Origin: Immundisolibacter sp.
GTDB taxonomy: Bacteria > Pseudomonadota > Gammaproteobacteria > Immundisolibacterales > Immundisolibacteraceae
Assembly (NCBI RefSeq): GCF_041601295.1
Contig: NZ_JBFIII010000004.1
Location: 1 to 50,497, forward strand
Direction: 5' to 3'
DNA length: 50,497 nt
A model generated the notes under the pieces. That model worked only from the letters and a program-made list of their open reading frames with translations, had not been told where the DNA came from and did not search any database. The position numbers were made by a program, and so were the translations under genes. Each line of letters begins with the position of its first letter. Positions within the stretch are counted from its first letter, which is position 1. This document shows positions 32,608 to 41,570 of this stretch, piece after piece.

Positions 32608-34404
32608 ATGCGAAAAATTACCTTGCACACAGGCTTTATTAGCATTGGATTTCTTAGCGCACTGCTGCTCTTTACGCAAAGCGATTTGGGCCTTAGCGCC
32701 ATAAAACCGTTGATGCAGAAAAAACTAACCTTTGCCGACGGAAGTAGCTATGTGGGTGAAGTGGACGGCGAGGGTATTCTGTCCGGAAAAGGCCGCCTAA
32801 GCTGGCGCAACGGTGTCGAGTATCAGGGGGAATTCGGGAATGGCTTATTCAACGGGCACGGCAAACTCATCTTGCCCAATAGCCATACCTACGAGGGTTC
32901 TTATTTGGACGGCCTTGAACACGGTATCGGTAAGGTAATCTATCAGGACGGGTCTGCCTATAGTGGCGTATTTGTCATGGGCCAGCAAGAAGGCCAAGGG
33001 CGATGGACTATGCCCGATGGCAGTACATACCTTGGACAAGTTACACGCGGTGGCCTGCGGCACGGAAATGGGCAAATTACCTACGCGAATGGCGATAAAT
33101 ATACGGGTGAGTTTAAAGACGGCCAAATGCATGGTCAGGGTATATATGAAACATCTCGTAAGGAGGTGTATTCCGGGTTTTTTGTGAAAGGTAAATTTAC
33201 CGGAAAGGGCTCGTACACCAGTAAAAATAATGGCGCTTTTGTGGGTGATTTTGTCGATTGGGTGGCCTCTGGCGACGGCATAAAAAAAGATAACGACGGC
33301 AACCAGTGGAAAGGTTTTTTTAAGGAAGGCAACTTAAACGGTACAGGCGAATTTATTGGGGTCGATGGTACCCACTATAAAGGCGGATTTCGGTATGACC
33401 AGTATGACGGTCAAGGCGCTTTGACTGTAAAAAATGGTAATAAATACATAGGTGAGTTTTCCTACGGCCAAAAACACGGGAAGGGTCATTTTGAATACAA
33501 AGATCCCATTGATGGGGTAAAGAATTTTTCTGGAAAATGGGCAATGGATAGTCTGATTGAAGGGGACAGAAATGTCACCGTTCATTCACCCGAGAATATA
33601 TCGGAATGGGCCTTGTATAATCAACAGCGCTTGCTAGAGGAGGCTCTTGACCGTATCCGCCCCGGCGCTGCCGATCGACCGGACCTGTATGTTCTGGGCA
33701 TTGCCGGGTGGGGTGAGCAAGAGGTATTTCGGAGAGAAATAAACTTTATTGAAACGCAATTTTCTCACTTATTCGACACCGCTGAAAGATCTATTTATCT
33801 GGTTAACAGCCGACGCAATATAGATCAAAGGCCATTGGCGACAATAACCAGCATCGACCATGCGATTATGCGCCTTTCAGAAGTAATGGATAAGGAGGAA
33901 GACATCTTGTTCATCTATGCGACCAGTCACGGCAGCGAGGAAAATGGTTTGGCGCTAGGCCATAGCGGATTAACTCTCGAGGGCCTTAGTCCTGACAAAC
34001 TTTCGAAAATTCTCGTAAGTAGTGGGATCAAGCATAAGATTGTTGTGATATCGGCCTGCCATTCTGGTGTATTTATAAACCCGCTTAAGAATGATACCAC
34101 GGCTATATTGACATCGGCGGCGGCCGACAACACATCGTTTGGATGTGGTGATGATGAAAAATTTACCTATTTTGGCCGGGCATATTTCGAAAAATCTCTT
34201 GAGAATTCTTCCGACTTTATCGATGCGTTCCGCCAAGCTAAATCCTTGATTACTACATGGGAAGAAGAACAGAGTGTAAAGCGTTCCAACCCCTCGATAT
34301 ATACAACCAGAACAATAGAAAATAAACTGCGGCAATGGAAACTATCCCTTGGTCCGGCCTCAAAAAGCGCGTCTAGAACTAAAGATCCCGTATCCGCGCA
34401 TTAG
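32608..34404 (+). CDS. MORN-repeat protein with C-terminal C13 (legumain/caspase-like) peptidase domain
   Basis: A 598 aa protein. Residues about 5-30 form a signal or membrane anchor (FISIGFLSALLLFTQ). Residues about 45-320 hold eleven clear MORN repeats of about 23 residues (such as YTGEFKDGQMHGQG and YIGEFSYGQKHGKG) and a degenerate twelfth. The C-terminal part resembles peptidase family C13: His441 in ATSHGSEENG and Cys484 in VISACHSGVF form the expected dyad of the caspase/legumain clan. MORN repeats often bind lipid or membrane surfaces. Codon use is clearly AT-richer than all neighbours, and IS debris lies upstream, so transfer is likely. The start ATG 32608 was chosen because the anchor follows directly; a frame open from 32539 is less likely. 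Substrate and role unknown. Confidence 0.85.
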   Translation: MRKITLHTGFISIGFLSALLLFTQSDLGLSAIKPLMQKKLTFADGSSYVGEVDGEGILSGKGRLSWRNGVEYQGEFGNGLFNGHGKLILPNSHTYEGSYLDGLEHGIGKVIYQDGSAYSGVFVMGQQEGQGRWTMPDGSTYLGQVTRGGLRHGNGQITYANGDKYTGEFKDGQMHGQGIYETSRKEVYSGFFVKGKFTGKGSYTSKNNGAFVGDFVDWVASGDGIKKDNDGNQWKGFFKEGNLNGTGEFIGVDGTHYKGGFRYDQYDGQGALTVKNGNKYIGEFSYGQKHGKGHFEYKDPIDGVKNFSGKWAMDSLIEGDRNVTVHSPENISEWALYNQQRLLEEALDRIRPGAADRPDLYVLGIAGWGEQEVFRREINFIETQFSHLFDTAERSIYLVNSRRNIDQRPLATITSIDHAIMRLSEVMDKEEDILFIYATSHGSEENGLALGHSGLTLEGLSPDKLSKILVSSGIKHKIVVISACHSGVFINPLKNDTTAILTSAAADNTSFGCGDDEKFTYFGRAYFEKSLENSSDFIDAFRQAKSLITTWEEEQSVKRSNPSIYTTRTIENKLRQWKLSLGPASKSASRTKDPVSAH

Positions 34405-34467
34405 GCGTTTCGCATCAATTAAGTTTTGCAATAACCACAATGCGCGGTCTACCGTCGTTAAAACGGA

Positions 34468-35352
34468 CTATTTGACCGGAGCACTCGCCTCGACTAAGCG
34501 ATTATCCTGTGAGCGGTTTGTTAGAGTGACATAAGCCCACAGCATAATCACCATGGTAACTGCGTAGATGGATGGCACGATGGCAATTTGCGGGCTATTC
34601 AGCAGGAAAGGACTGAGAGCAATGGTGACGCCGAGCATGGCGTTTTGCGCGCCCACTTCAATCGATAATGTTCGTACCTGTCTCGCGTCCAGCCTGCTCA
34701 GTTTGCCCAACGAGTAACCCAATACGATCGCCAGCAGGTTCAGGGTCACGGCCAAGGCGCCCGCCTTGGCAAAATTACTAAGCCATTCTCCACCATTCTT
34801 GAACAGTATGCCGCCAATCACCAGTGGCAGGAAAATCGTGCAGCTGGTGCGCACCCAGCGACTGGCCCGCTGGGCAAAGAACGGTGCGCGGTGTAGCACC
34901 ACCATTCCCAGCGATACCGGAATGATGGTCACCACCAAAATCTGCAATGCGGTTTGGAGCACGGGCAGCCTAAATTGCACGCTGCTATCACTGAATGCCA
35001 ACAGGCTGATGTTAAGCACTATCGGCAGAGTGAATACGGTCACCATGCTGGAGATGGTGGTCATGGTTACCGACAACGCCACATCGCCACGGCCCAGCAG
35101 GGTAAACAAATTTGACAGTACACCGCCTGGACACAGGGTCAGTAACATGACGCCCATGGCGAGGTCCCGGGACAGGTTGAGAGCGAGGCACAGCGCAAAA
35201 CCCAGTGCCGGCAACAACAGGAGTTGTCCGCATAGCCCGATCAGGGTGGCTTTTGGAACCTCCGCCACGCGGCGAAAATCCAGGGTGGTCAGCCCGAGGC
35301 CCATGCCGAACATCAACAGGATAAGCATGGCCGTAGTAATTTGGCTGATCAT
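34468..35352 (-). CDS. bile acid:sodium symporter family (SBF/BASS) transporter
   Basis: A 294 aa membrane protein with nine or ten predicted helices. The early GMGLGLTTLDFRRV and the mid-protein MLLTLCPGGVLSNLFTLLG match the family; the latter is near the substrate and sodium sites. EVGAQNAMLGVTIALSPF is the second conserved broken-helix motif. Bacterial members import organic anions such as bile acids or pyruvate-type acids; the substrate cannot be predicted. It converges with the MORN-C13 gene, with 63 bases between them. The start ATG 35352 has only a weak ribosome-binding site. Confidence 0.87.
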   Translation of the reverse strand: MISQITTAMLILLMFGMGLGLTTLDFRRVAEVPKATLIGLCGQLLLLPALGFALCLALNLSRDLAMGVMLLTLCPGGVLSNLFTLLGRGDVALSVTMTTISSMVTVFTLPIVLNISLLAFSDSSVQFRLPVLQTALQILVVTIIPVSLGMVVLHRAPFFAQRASRWVRTSCTIFLPLVIGGILFKNGGEWLSNFAKAGALAVTLNLLAIVLGYSLGKLSRLDARQVRTLSIEVGAQNAMLGVTIALSPFLLNSPQIAIVPSIYAVTMVIMLWAYVTLTNRSQDNRLVEASAPVK

Positions 35353-35783
35353 TGCGCTGGTTCCGCGGAGAAGTCCTTGGGAACGCTACCACATCGGTTG
35401 GGGTGGGTTCGCCTGATTGGGAACGCAACAACGCTATCGGGAAATTGGCTCTGGCTGGTCGGGGTGACGGCTGCAACTGGTCGTTGCTACGTTGTGGCGC
35501 GGCACGGGCGCGGCGGGTCGATCGGCGGACATGGCGGTCGCCGCGGGAATCCGGCGCGTGTCAGAATGCAGGGCGAGACGGCCACACATCACGGCTATGG
35601 TAGAGAAATTGCCCAGCGCTCATAGCGGCAGCAGTTACAGGGAACAGCCGCCCGGGCAGCGCTGTTCCGTGTGTCGTTCGCAATGCCCGACGGCCTCAGG
35701 GTCTAAGGATTTCCACCTGCTTTTTTCACGGCCTGCCGGGTATCAGGTATCGCTTCTCCCGCTGCGTTCATAAAGGGATTGCC
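35353..35783. other. 431-base gene-poor stretch
   Basis: Between the divergent SBF transporter and zinc-ribbon genes. Short open frames occur in several phases, but none has a ribosome-binding site or recognisable motif, and they overlap each other. Promoters for both flanking genes are expected here; none is convincing. GGGAACGC occurs twice near 35390-35430 with no evident meaning. Confidence 0.4.
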
Positions 35784-36290
35784 ATGGAAGCCGACGATAA
35801 GGACAAGGACCGCTTGGCGCGCCAGTACGACCTGTTGGCGGGTAAATTCAGCGAACTTTACCTGGCCGGAAAGGAGCGGGGGCGTGAATCGATGTCGATC
35901 GCCCTGGAAAAGGCCCACGAATACCTGGTCGCGCTCGGTGAATTCAGCTCGGAACAAGGCGGGAAATTGAGCCAATACCTGGGTCGTGACCTGGACCAGG
36001 TCATATCCGATGCTCAACGACTGGGCAATGAAGCCAAGGACCGGTTTCACCCGGCTCGCGTCGGGGCCGGGGCGCTTTCCTCCCTTGCCGCAGCGCTGGA
36101 ACTAAGTGGTAATGCGTTGGGTGCCCTCGGCGAGAGAACCAAACAGACGCTTACCTACAAGACCGGTGAGATGTCGTCCGCCGGTACCCTGACCTGCCAG
36201 GGTTGCGGCCAGACCTTGCATCTGAAGAGCACCCGGCACATCCCGCCATGCCCCAGATGTCCCGGCACCATTTTTACCAAAGGCTATTGA
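35784..36290 (+). CDS. zinc-ribbon protein of the DUF1451 (YbeL-like) family
   Basis: A 168 aa cytoplasmic protein. The first 115 residues are helical and charged (AREYDLLAGKF-like start, then long helices). The C-terminus has a four-Cys zinc ribbon: CQGCG and, about 20 residues later, CPRC. The architecture matches the DUF1451 family, whose role is unknown. AAAGGGA ten bases before the ATG is a fair ribosome-binding site. It precedes the CHASE2 operon by 127 bases in the same direction and may or may not be co-transcribed. Confidence 0.8.
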   Translation: MEADDKDKDRLARQYDLLAGKFSELYLAGKERGRESMSIALEKAHEYLVALGEFSSEQGGKLSQYLGRDLDQVISDAQRLGNEAKDRFHPARVGAGALSSLAAALELSGNALGALGERTKQTLTYKTGEMSSAGTLTCQGCGQTLHLKSTRHIPPCPRCPGTIFTKGY

Positions 36291-36417
36291 TCAGGCGCCG
36301 GACGCGGGGTCGACTTACTGTGTCCGGGGGGCGGGCGGAACGGGACGCTCCAGCCGGTGACAGCCAAGCGAGACAGACGCTTCGATCAGGCGCAGGCCGG
36401 GGGCTTTGGACTGCCGC

Positions 36418-38127
36418 ATGAACCCGGTCGTCGTCTTCTACAATTTTCTTGTTCGAGCCATTTCACCGCTGCTGGTTTTTGTGGCCAGGCGCTGGCGAAA
36501 CGCGTTTTACCTGTATCTGGCGGTTTTGTTCTCAGGGCTGATCGCCCTCGACGCGGCGTATCTGCAGATCTCGACCAGGATGCAGCACGGGGCGTTCGAC
36601 GTCATGATGCGCTATCGGGTCCTGGTGCCGGAAGCCGACCCGGATATCGTCATCGTGGACATCGACGAAGCGAGCCTGGCCGCGCTGGCGCCGGAGTACG
36701 GGCGCTGGCCATGGCCGCGCCAGATACTCGGCGAGTTTCTGGAACGGATTGAAACCCAGCAACCTCGGGCCGTGGTATTCGACATTCTGTTCAGTGATCC
36801 GGACGTCTTTAACCCCGACAGCGACGACTATTTCGACGCTGCCGTCGCGGCCTTCGAAAACGCCTATTTCCCGCTGCTCCGCCTGGATCCTTCCAGCGAT
36901 TCCCTGAGCGAGCTTGAACTGGCCAGAATACCCGGCGTTTCGCCCATCTCCGGGCAGGCCCGGGAGGGCGCCACGGTCGCCGTCGTGGTCCCGCACTTCC
37001 CGTCCATACTGCGCGGCGGGCGGCTGGGCCTGCATAACATTTACCCGGACGGCGACGGCGTTGCCCGCCGGTATCTGATTTACCGTAATGATCATGGCTG
37101 GCGGATGCCGTCCCTGCCGGCCCGGTTAATCCGCGACCTCGGTCTGAACGAACCTGATACGCCGAGCATCCTGATCAATTGGCGCGGTCCGCCCTTTTCT
37201 TATACGACGGTGAGCTTCGCCGACGTTTTCAACGATTTGCTCAGCCGCGAACGCACACGTCCGCCCGACGAATTTACAGACAAGATCGTGCTGATCGGGT
37301 CAACGGCCCCCAGCCTGTTCGATATCAAGCCGACCCCGATGAGTAGCCTGCATCCGGGTGTGGAAATTCTTGCCACGGCAATCGACAACCTGTTGAACGA
37401 CGATTACCTGCGCTTTCCGGAAGGGCGCATCCTCTATCCCTTGCTGGCGGCGATAATCGTCTGGATCATCGCTTTGTCGATTTTTCGCAACCCGGAAGGC
37501 CACCAACTGGACCGGGTGGTCGGAACCTTCGAGGTCACCTTGCTGGCAAGCAGCTACGCCAGTATCAATCTCGGCCACACCTACATCAACCTGACCGGGC
37601 CATTCACCATTGTGCTGGCTTACTACGCGGTTGCTCGCCTGTACGGTGTCGCGACACGCAAGATCCTGGAAACCAGCGCCGTGCGCGAATCGCTGGGGCA
37701 AGCCGGGGCGCTTGACGCCTTTGTACTGCTGATTCGCGCCCCGAGCACCGGCCGCGTGGCGCCAGGGCGCATTGTGAGGCATTGGCGGGGCCAGCTTGCC
37801 AGGCTCGGCACGGGGCACGTCAGCGTGGATGTTATCGATGGTCGCCAGAAGGGGCTTTGGTCTCTGTTCGAACATACTCTGGCGATTTCCTGGGTGATTC
37901 CAGCCGCGGACGAGGTGGCCCGCGCGCGGGCGCTGGCCGAGATCGATCGGATCGTCGCATCCGTGGAAGTGCCGCAGGACGGGGACAAGCAGGCGGTAGA
38001 CTGGTACGCGCACGAAGGCGGGATTGTGGGTGGCCCTGCGGCGGCCGGTGGCTGGCGGGTTCTGTTCGCCGACGCGCTACGGGCCTGGCAAGAGAAACTG
38101 GATCGGCCCGGGGAGGGTGTTTCATGA
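36418..38127 (+). CDS. CHASE2-domain membrane protein without a recognisable output domain
   Basis: A 569 aa protein. One membrane helix (about 28-47) is followed by a periplasmic CHASE2 sensor domain to about residue 335 (VIVDIDEASLAAL, RWPWPRQILGEFLERI, PRAVVFDILFSDPD, DKIVLIGSTAPSLFD and HPGVEILATAIDNLL are typical). Then come about three helices (340-415). CHASE2 normally feeds a cyclase, kinase or GGDEF domain; here the last 150 residues match none that I recognise. ATG 36418 is preferred to TTG 36406. The stop overlaps the next gene (ATGA), forming a three-gene operon with SH3 and M48 proteins. Confidence 0.85.
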   Translation: MNPVVVFYNFLVRAISPLLVFVARRWRNAFYLYLAVLFSGLIALDAAYLQISTRMQHGAFDVMMRYRVLVPEADPDIVIVDIDEASLAALAPEYGRWPWPRQILGEFLERIETQQPRAVVFDILFSDPDVFNPDSDDYFDAAVAAFENAYFPLLRLDPSSDSLSELELARIPGVSPISGQAREGATVAVVVPHFPSILRGGRLGLHNIYPDGDGVARRYLIYRNDHGWRMPSLPARLIRDLGLNEPDTPSILINWRGPPFSYTTVSFADVFNDLLSRERTRPPDEFTDKIVLIGSTAPSLFDIKPTPMSSLHPGVEILATAIDNLLNDDYLRFPEGRILYPLLAAIIVWIIALSIFRNPEGHQLDRVVGTFEVTLLASSYASINLGHTYINLTGPFTIVLAYYAVARLYGVATRKILETSAVRESLGQAGALDAFVLLIRAPSTGRVAPGRIVRHWRGQLARLGTGHVSVDVIDGRQKGLWSLFEHTLAISWVIPAADEVARARALAEIDRIVASVEVPQDGDKQAVDWYAHEGGIVGGPAAAGGWRVLFADALRAWQEKLDRPGEGVS

Positions 38128-38612
38128 ACTGGACAGGACAGGCCCTGGTCGTGTGTGTCATCGGGTTGTCAATCATGAGCGCGTCGGCGTCAGGCGCAGA
38201 GCCGGGCACGACTCGAAAAGCGACCGAGCTCAGGGAAGCGCCGTTTCGTGATGCACCCACGCTTGGGGTTCTCGCGCGTGGCGACGCGGTCGAGATACGA
38301 CACAAGCGTGGCGGTTGGTATGAAGTGACCAGCGGCAAGCTCGACGGCTGGGTACACATGCTCAGCATTCGCCGCGCGCGGGCGCGCAAAGCTGCTGTCG
38401 ACATGGGCGAGTTGGCGGCGCTGGCCACCGGCCGGGCGGGGACCGGGCAGGTGGTTTCAACCACTGGCATTCGCGGTCTGAGCGAAAAGGACATGCGACT
38501 GGCCCGTTACGACGAGGCCGGGCTTGAGAAACTCGATGCCTATGCCGTGAGTCGTTCGCAGGCGAAGAAATTCGCCCGTGACGGCGGGCTTGCGGCCCGG
38601 CCCCAGGATTGA
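38124..38612 (+). CDS. exported SH3-domain protein
   Basis: A 162 aa protein with a signal peptide (about 1-25, ending ASASGAEP). It is followed by one bacterial SH3-like domain (about 28-82), with LREAPFRDAPTLGVLARGD and GGWYEVTSGKLDGWVH. Such domains bind peptidoglycan or peptides in the envelope. The C-terminal half is hydrophilic and unassigned, with TTGIRGLSEKDMRLARYD resembling a motif often seen in this protein type. GGGAGGG before ATG 38124 is a strong ribosome-binding site. It overlaps the CHASE2 gene and is followed five bases later by the M48 gene. Confidence 0.82.
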   Translation: MNWTGQALVVCVIGLSIMSASASGAEPGTTRKATELREAPFRDAPTLGVLARGDAVEIRHKRGGWYEVTSGKLDGWVHMLSIRRARARKAAVDMGELAALATGRAGTGQVVSTTGIRGLSEKDMRLARYDEAGLEKLDAYAVSRSQAKKFARDGGLAARPQD

Positions 38613-38617
38613 GGCCA

Positions 38618-39526
38618 ATGCGGATTGAACGAGACAAAACCGCGGGTTGGCGTTCTGGCAGGGATTTGGCGACAGCGTCGCTGCTTTTTTTGGGGCTGAC
38701 CGGCGCCGCCTGTGGTGCTGGTCTGTTCGAGGATCTGTGGGAGAAAGTCGAGAAAATCCGACAGCCGGATACGGTCGAGGTATTGCCCGAGTCGGCGCAG
38801 GGCGCGGCGACCCAAATCCAGCGGGTATTGGGCGGCATTTCGCCGCAAGAGGAACAGGCTGTCGGGAGGCGGGCTGCCGGCACTCTTTTGGGCGCGGCAC
38901 CACTGGTCAAGAACGCGTCTTTACAGAAGTATGTGAATCGCGTGGGCGTTTGGGTCGCGCTGCAGAGCGAGCGTCCTGACCTTGCCTGGCATTTTGGCGT
39001 TATCGAATCGCCGGACATCAATGCCTTTGCGGCTCCAGGTGGCTACGTCTTCATCACCCGGGGCTTGTACCGTCAGTTGCGCGGCGAAAGCGAACTGGCG
39101 GGCGTCCTGGCGCATGAGATTGCCCATGTGGTCCAAAAACATCATCTGAAGATTCTGGAGCAAAGCCGCCTGCTGGATCAGGGAGGGAAAGTGCTTTCCG
39201 GGCAGGTGGCGGGAAGCGAGCAGGTAAAACGGCTGATCGGGACCGGCGCCGAAATTTTTTCCCGCGCGCTGGACCAGAATGCCGAGTACGAGGCAGACCG
39301 GCTGGCCATGGTGTTGGCGGCGCGCGCCGGGTACGACCCGTTTGGGTTACCGGCGGTGCTGCAGGATCTGGCACACCTGTCGCGGGAAGACCGTAGCGTG
39401 AGCATGTTGTTCAAAACCCATCCGCACCCGGACGAGCGTCTGGCCCAGCTGGAAGATACCGGTCAGCGGCTTGATGGCATACGGGGAAAAATCAACCGTA
39501 AGCGATTTGAACGCTTCGCGCTGTGA
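38618..39526 (+). CDS. M48-family zinc metalloprotease, exported
   Basis: A 302 aa protein with an N-terminal signal (about 18-35, LATASLLFLGLTGAACG). The zinc motif HEIAH is at residues 166-170 and the downstream ligand lies in NAEYEADRLA (about 223-230). FAAPGGYVFITRGL and THPHPDERLAQL are also M48 features. It resembles BepA/LoiP-type periplasmic proteases involved in outer-membrane protein quality control. ATG 38618 has GAGG just upstream; TTG 38609 is the longer alternative. Position after the CHASE2 and SH3 genes suggests a shared envelope function. Confidence 0.88.
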   Translation: MRIERDKTAGWRSGRDLATASLLFLGLTGAACGAGLFEDLWEKVEKIRQPDTVEVLPESAQGAATQIQRVLGGISPQEEQAVGRRAAGTLLGAAPLVKNASLQKYVNRVGVWVALQSERPDLAWHFGVIESPDINAFAAPGGYVFITRGLYRQLRGESELAGVLAHEIAHVVQKHHLKILEQSRLLDQGGKVLSGQVAGSEQVKRLIGTGAEIFSRALDQNAEYEADRLAMVLAARAGYDPFGLPAVLQDLAHLSREDRSVSMLFKTHPHPDERLAQLEDTGQRLDGIRGKINRKRFERFAL

Positions 39527-39678
39527 CGGTGTTGTCCCTGAACCCCTCGCTGCTTGAAGGTCATCGCAGGATGATGGGTCCCCACGGCACCCGGCGCACG
39601 TCGGGTAAGCATGCGTATGGCAACCCGGCTACCGTGAACGACCGGCCCAGGCGCTCTAAAAGTCCGGCTGGGTCCCCA

Positions 39679-40971
39679 ATGGCGGACGCAACGGGTACCG
39701 CCCGGCGGACCGCAGGGTCCGTGTTCGCCCCCGCAATCGTCACGGTCATGTTGGTTCTGGGCTGTGGACGGGTTAACGCGGCTCCGCCAGCCGACAACCA
39801 CTACGCAGACCAGACCGGCAGTTGGTTCGCGGACCCGCCCAATGCGCCTTTCGCCGCGCCTGTCGTGCGGGAGCTGTCACTGCCCAAGATAGAAGATGGC
39901 ACCAGCATCTGGGGCGCCACCGGGCGTGACTCAACCGGGCACATCTGGGTGGGAATTTCGGCTCAGTCCGCCGGGATGAGCGCGCATCTGGTCGAGTACG
40001 ACCCGGTGGCCGATGCCTGGCACGATCATGGCGGCGTGGTCGACCGGCTAAAAGCCGCCGGGCTGCTGCGCGAGGGAGAGGGGCAGATCAAGATTCACTC
40101 GAAGATCGTCCCCGGCGGCGACGGCTGGCTGTATTTCGCCTCCACCGACGAAGACGGAGAACGGGAGGACGGCAGCGCCTTGCCGCGCTGGGGCGGACAC
40201 CTGTGGCGAATACACCCGAAGACGCGCACCTGGGAACATTTATTGACGACCCCCGAAGGGCTGGTCGCCGTCAGTGGCGTTGGGCGTTATATCTATGCCC
40301 TGGGCTACTGGGATCACGTCCTGTATCAGTACGATACGGTTGAAAAGCAGGTCAAGCGTGTCGTGGTCGGCTCGGCCAAGGGTCACGTTTCGCGCAATTT
40401 CATTGCCGATGTTCGCGGCCACGCATTCGTACCGCGACTGACCATACGGAAAAACGGCCTGGTATCGGCAAGCCTGGTGGAATATGACCAGGATCTGAAT
40501 GAGCTGGCGGACACGCCGCTGGATCACTACCTGGACAAGGAAAGATCAACAGGAATGAATCACGGCATTGTCGGCCTGGCCTATCTTCCGGATGGCCGCA
40601 TGGTGTTTACAAGCCATGCCGGTTACCTGTACTCGATTCAGGCGTCTGGCAACGGTCCGGCCCTCGTTACCGGTCTGGGTTGGTTCCACCCGAATGGAAA
40701 AAGCTACATTCCATCACTGTTTTCGTTGGGTGGTGATAACTGGCTGGCTGGGGTGGCCCGTCGGCGTCCAAGAGATTTCGAATGGATAGTGTCCGATCTG
40801 GCCAGCGGCGATACCGCCGTTTCTCCGATAGATACCGGGGGGTTGCAGAGAGTTCTTCTTTACGGATCGATCACTCGCGATAACGCCGGACGGGTGTACG
40901 TCGGGGGCTGGGCCGCCGAGGGAGCCAACAACCAACGCCCGCTGATGTTACAAATTGCTCCGGCCGATTGA
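39679..40971 (+). CDS. secreted propeller-like protein of unknown function
   Basis: A 430 aa protein from ATG 39679, chosen because a signal follows (FAPAIVTVMLVLGCGRV, with a possible lipobox VLGC). The frame is open from 39523, but that extension is Arg/Gly-rich and implausible. The rest has repeating beta-propeller-type units with W/Y-rich turns, for example STGHIWVGISAQSAG, GDGWLYFASTDEDGE, VGRYIYALGYWDHVLYQYD and NAGRVYVGGWAAEG, about 50-60 residues apart. No catalytic motif was recognised. It follows the M48 gene in the same direction and may belong to that transcription unit. Confidence 0.65.
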   Translation: MADATGTARRTAGSVFAPAIVTVMLVLGCGRVNAAPPADNHYADQTGSWFADPPNAPFAAPVVRELSLPKIEDGTSIWGATGRDSTGHIWVGISAQSAGMSAHLVEYDPVADAWHDHGGVVDRLKAAGLLREGEGQIKIHSKIVPGGDGWLYFASTDEDGEREDGSALPRWGGHLWRIHPKTRTWEHLLTTPEGLVAVSGVGRYIYALGYWDHVLYQYDTVEKQVKRVVVGSAKGHVSRNFIADVRGHAFVPRLTIRKNGLVSASLVEYDQDLNELADTPLDHYLDKERSTGMNHGIVGLAYLPDGRMVFTSHAGYLYSIQASGNGPALVTGLGWFHPNGKSYIPSLFSLGGDNWLAGVARRRPRDFEWIVSDLASGDTAVSPIDTGGLQRVLLYGSITRDNAGRVYVGGWAAEGANNQRPLMLQIAPAD

Positions 40972-40990
40972 GGGCCGATTGAGGGCCGAT
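40962..40990 (+). repeat. 11-bp tandem repeat at a stop codon
   Basis: GGCCGATTGAG is repeated twice, with a partial third copy (GGCCGAT). The stop codon of the propeller-like gene lies in the first unit. It probably arose by slippage and does not alter the protein. Confidence 0.85.
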
Positions 40991-41042
40991 GGGGCATCAG
41001 AGCGTTTGCCCTGGGGCCCGGGCCTGGCCTTGCCGGGGACGT

Positions 41043-41465
41043 TCAGACCAAGGTAACCGGCGTCGCCGCGGTCCAGCCCGGCTGGCGGTGCTCGGCGACC
41101 ACCGTGGTATAGATGCCGCCACGGACCAGAAACTCGGCAGTGACGCGCATGAACCGTGGCGCGGTGGCCGCTGCCAGATCGTCCAGCATGCGGCCGGTCA
41201 CGGCCTCGTGGAAAGCGCCTTGTTCGCGGAACGACCACAGATACAATTTCAGCGATTTCAGTTCCACGCATAGCCGGTCGGGCACGTATTCGAGGTGGAT
41301 GGTGGCGAAGTCCGGCTGACCGGTCATCGGACACAGGCAGGTGAATTCCGGGCAACGCATGCGGATGGTGTAGTCCCGATTGGGGTAGGGGTTGGCAAAC
41401 GTTTCAAGCGCACCGTCGGCCCGGACGGGCAGGGTTTTCGAGCGGCCGCGCTGCGGACTGGGCAT
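41043..41465 (-). CDS. queF: NADPH-dependent 7-cyano-7-deazaguanine reductase
   Basis: Reduces preQ0 to preQ1 in queuosine synthesis for tRNA. At 140 aa it is the short single-domain form, unlike the longer double-domain enzyme of E. coli. The catalytic Cys lies in EFTCLCPMTGQPDFA, where the usual Ser before LCP is Cys. The NADPH motif appears as ELKSLKLYLWSFREQGAFHE. ATG 41465 has GGAG six bases upstream; an ATG at 41471 lies too close to it. It points against smc and converges with the propeller-like gene. Confidence 0.93.
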   Translation of the reverse strand: MPSPQRGRSKTLPVRADGALETFANPYPNRDYTIRMRCPEFTCLCPMTGQPDFATIHLEYVPDRLCVELKSLKLYLWSFREQGAFHEAVTGRMLDDLAAATAPRFMRVTAEFLVRGGIYTTVVAEHRQPGWTAATPVTLV

Positions 41466-41570
41466 GAACATCTCCGGGGCGGGTTGCGGGCACGCATTAT
41501 CCGGCGGGCGCGGGTGCCACTTCAACGGCGGCCGCGCGCCGCGGTTTCGACTGTACAGACGCCGATAGGC

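Noticed and set aside
35341..35773. Short overlapping plus-strand frames upstream of the zinc-ribbon gene
   Set aside because: No ribosome-binding sites, no motifs, and Arg/Gly-rich shadow-like composition.
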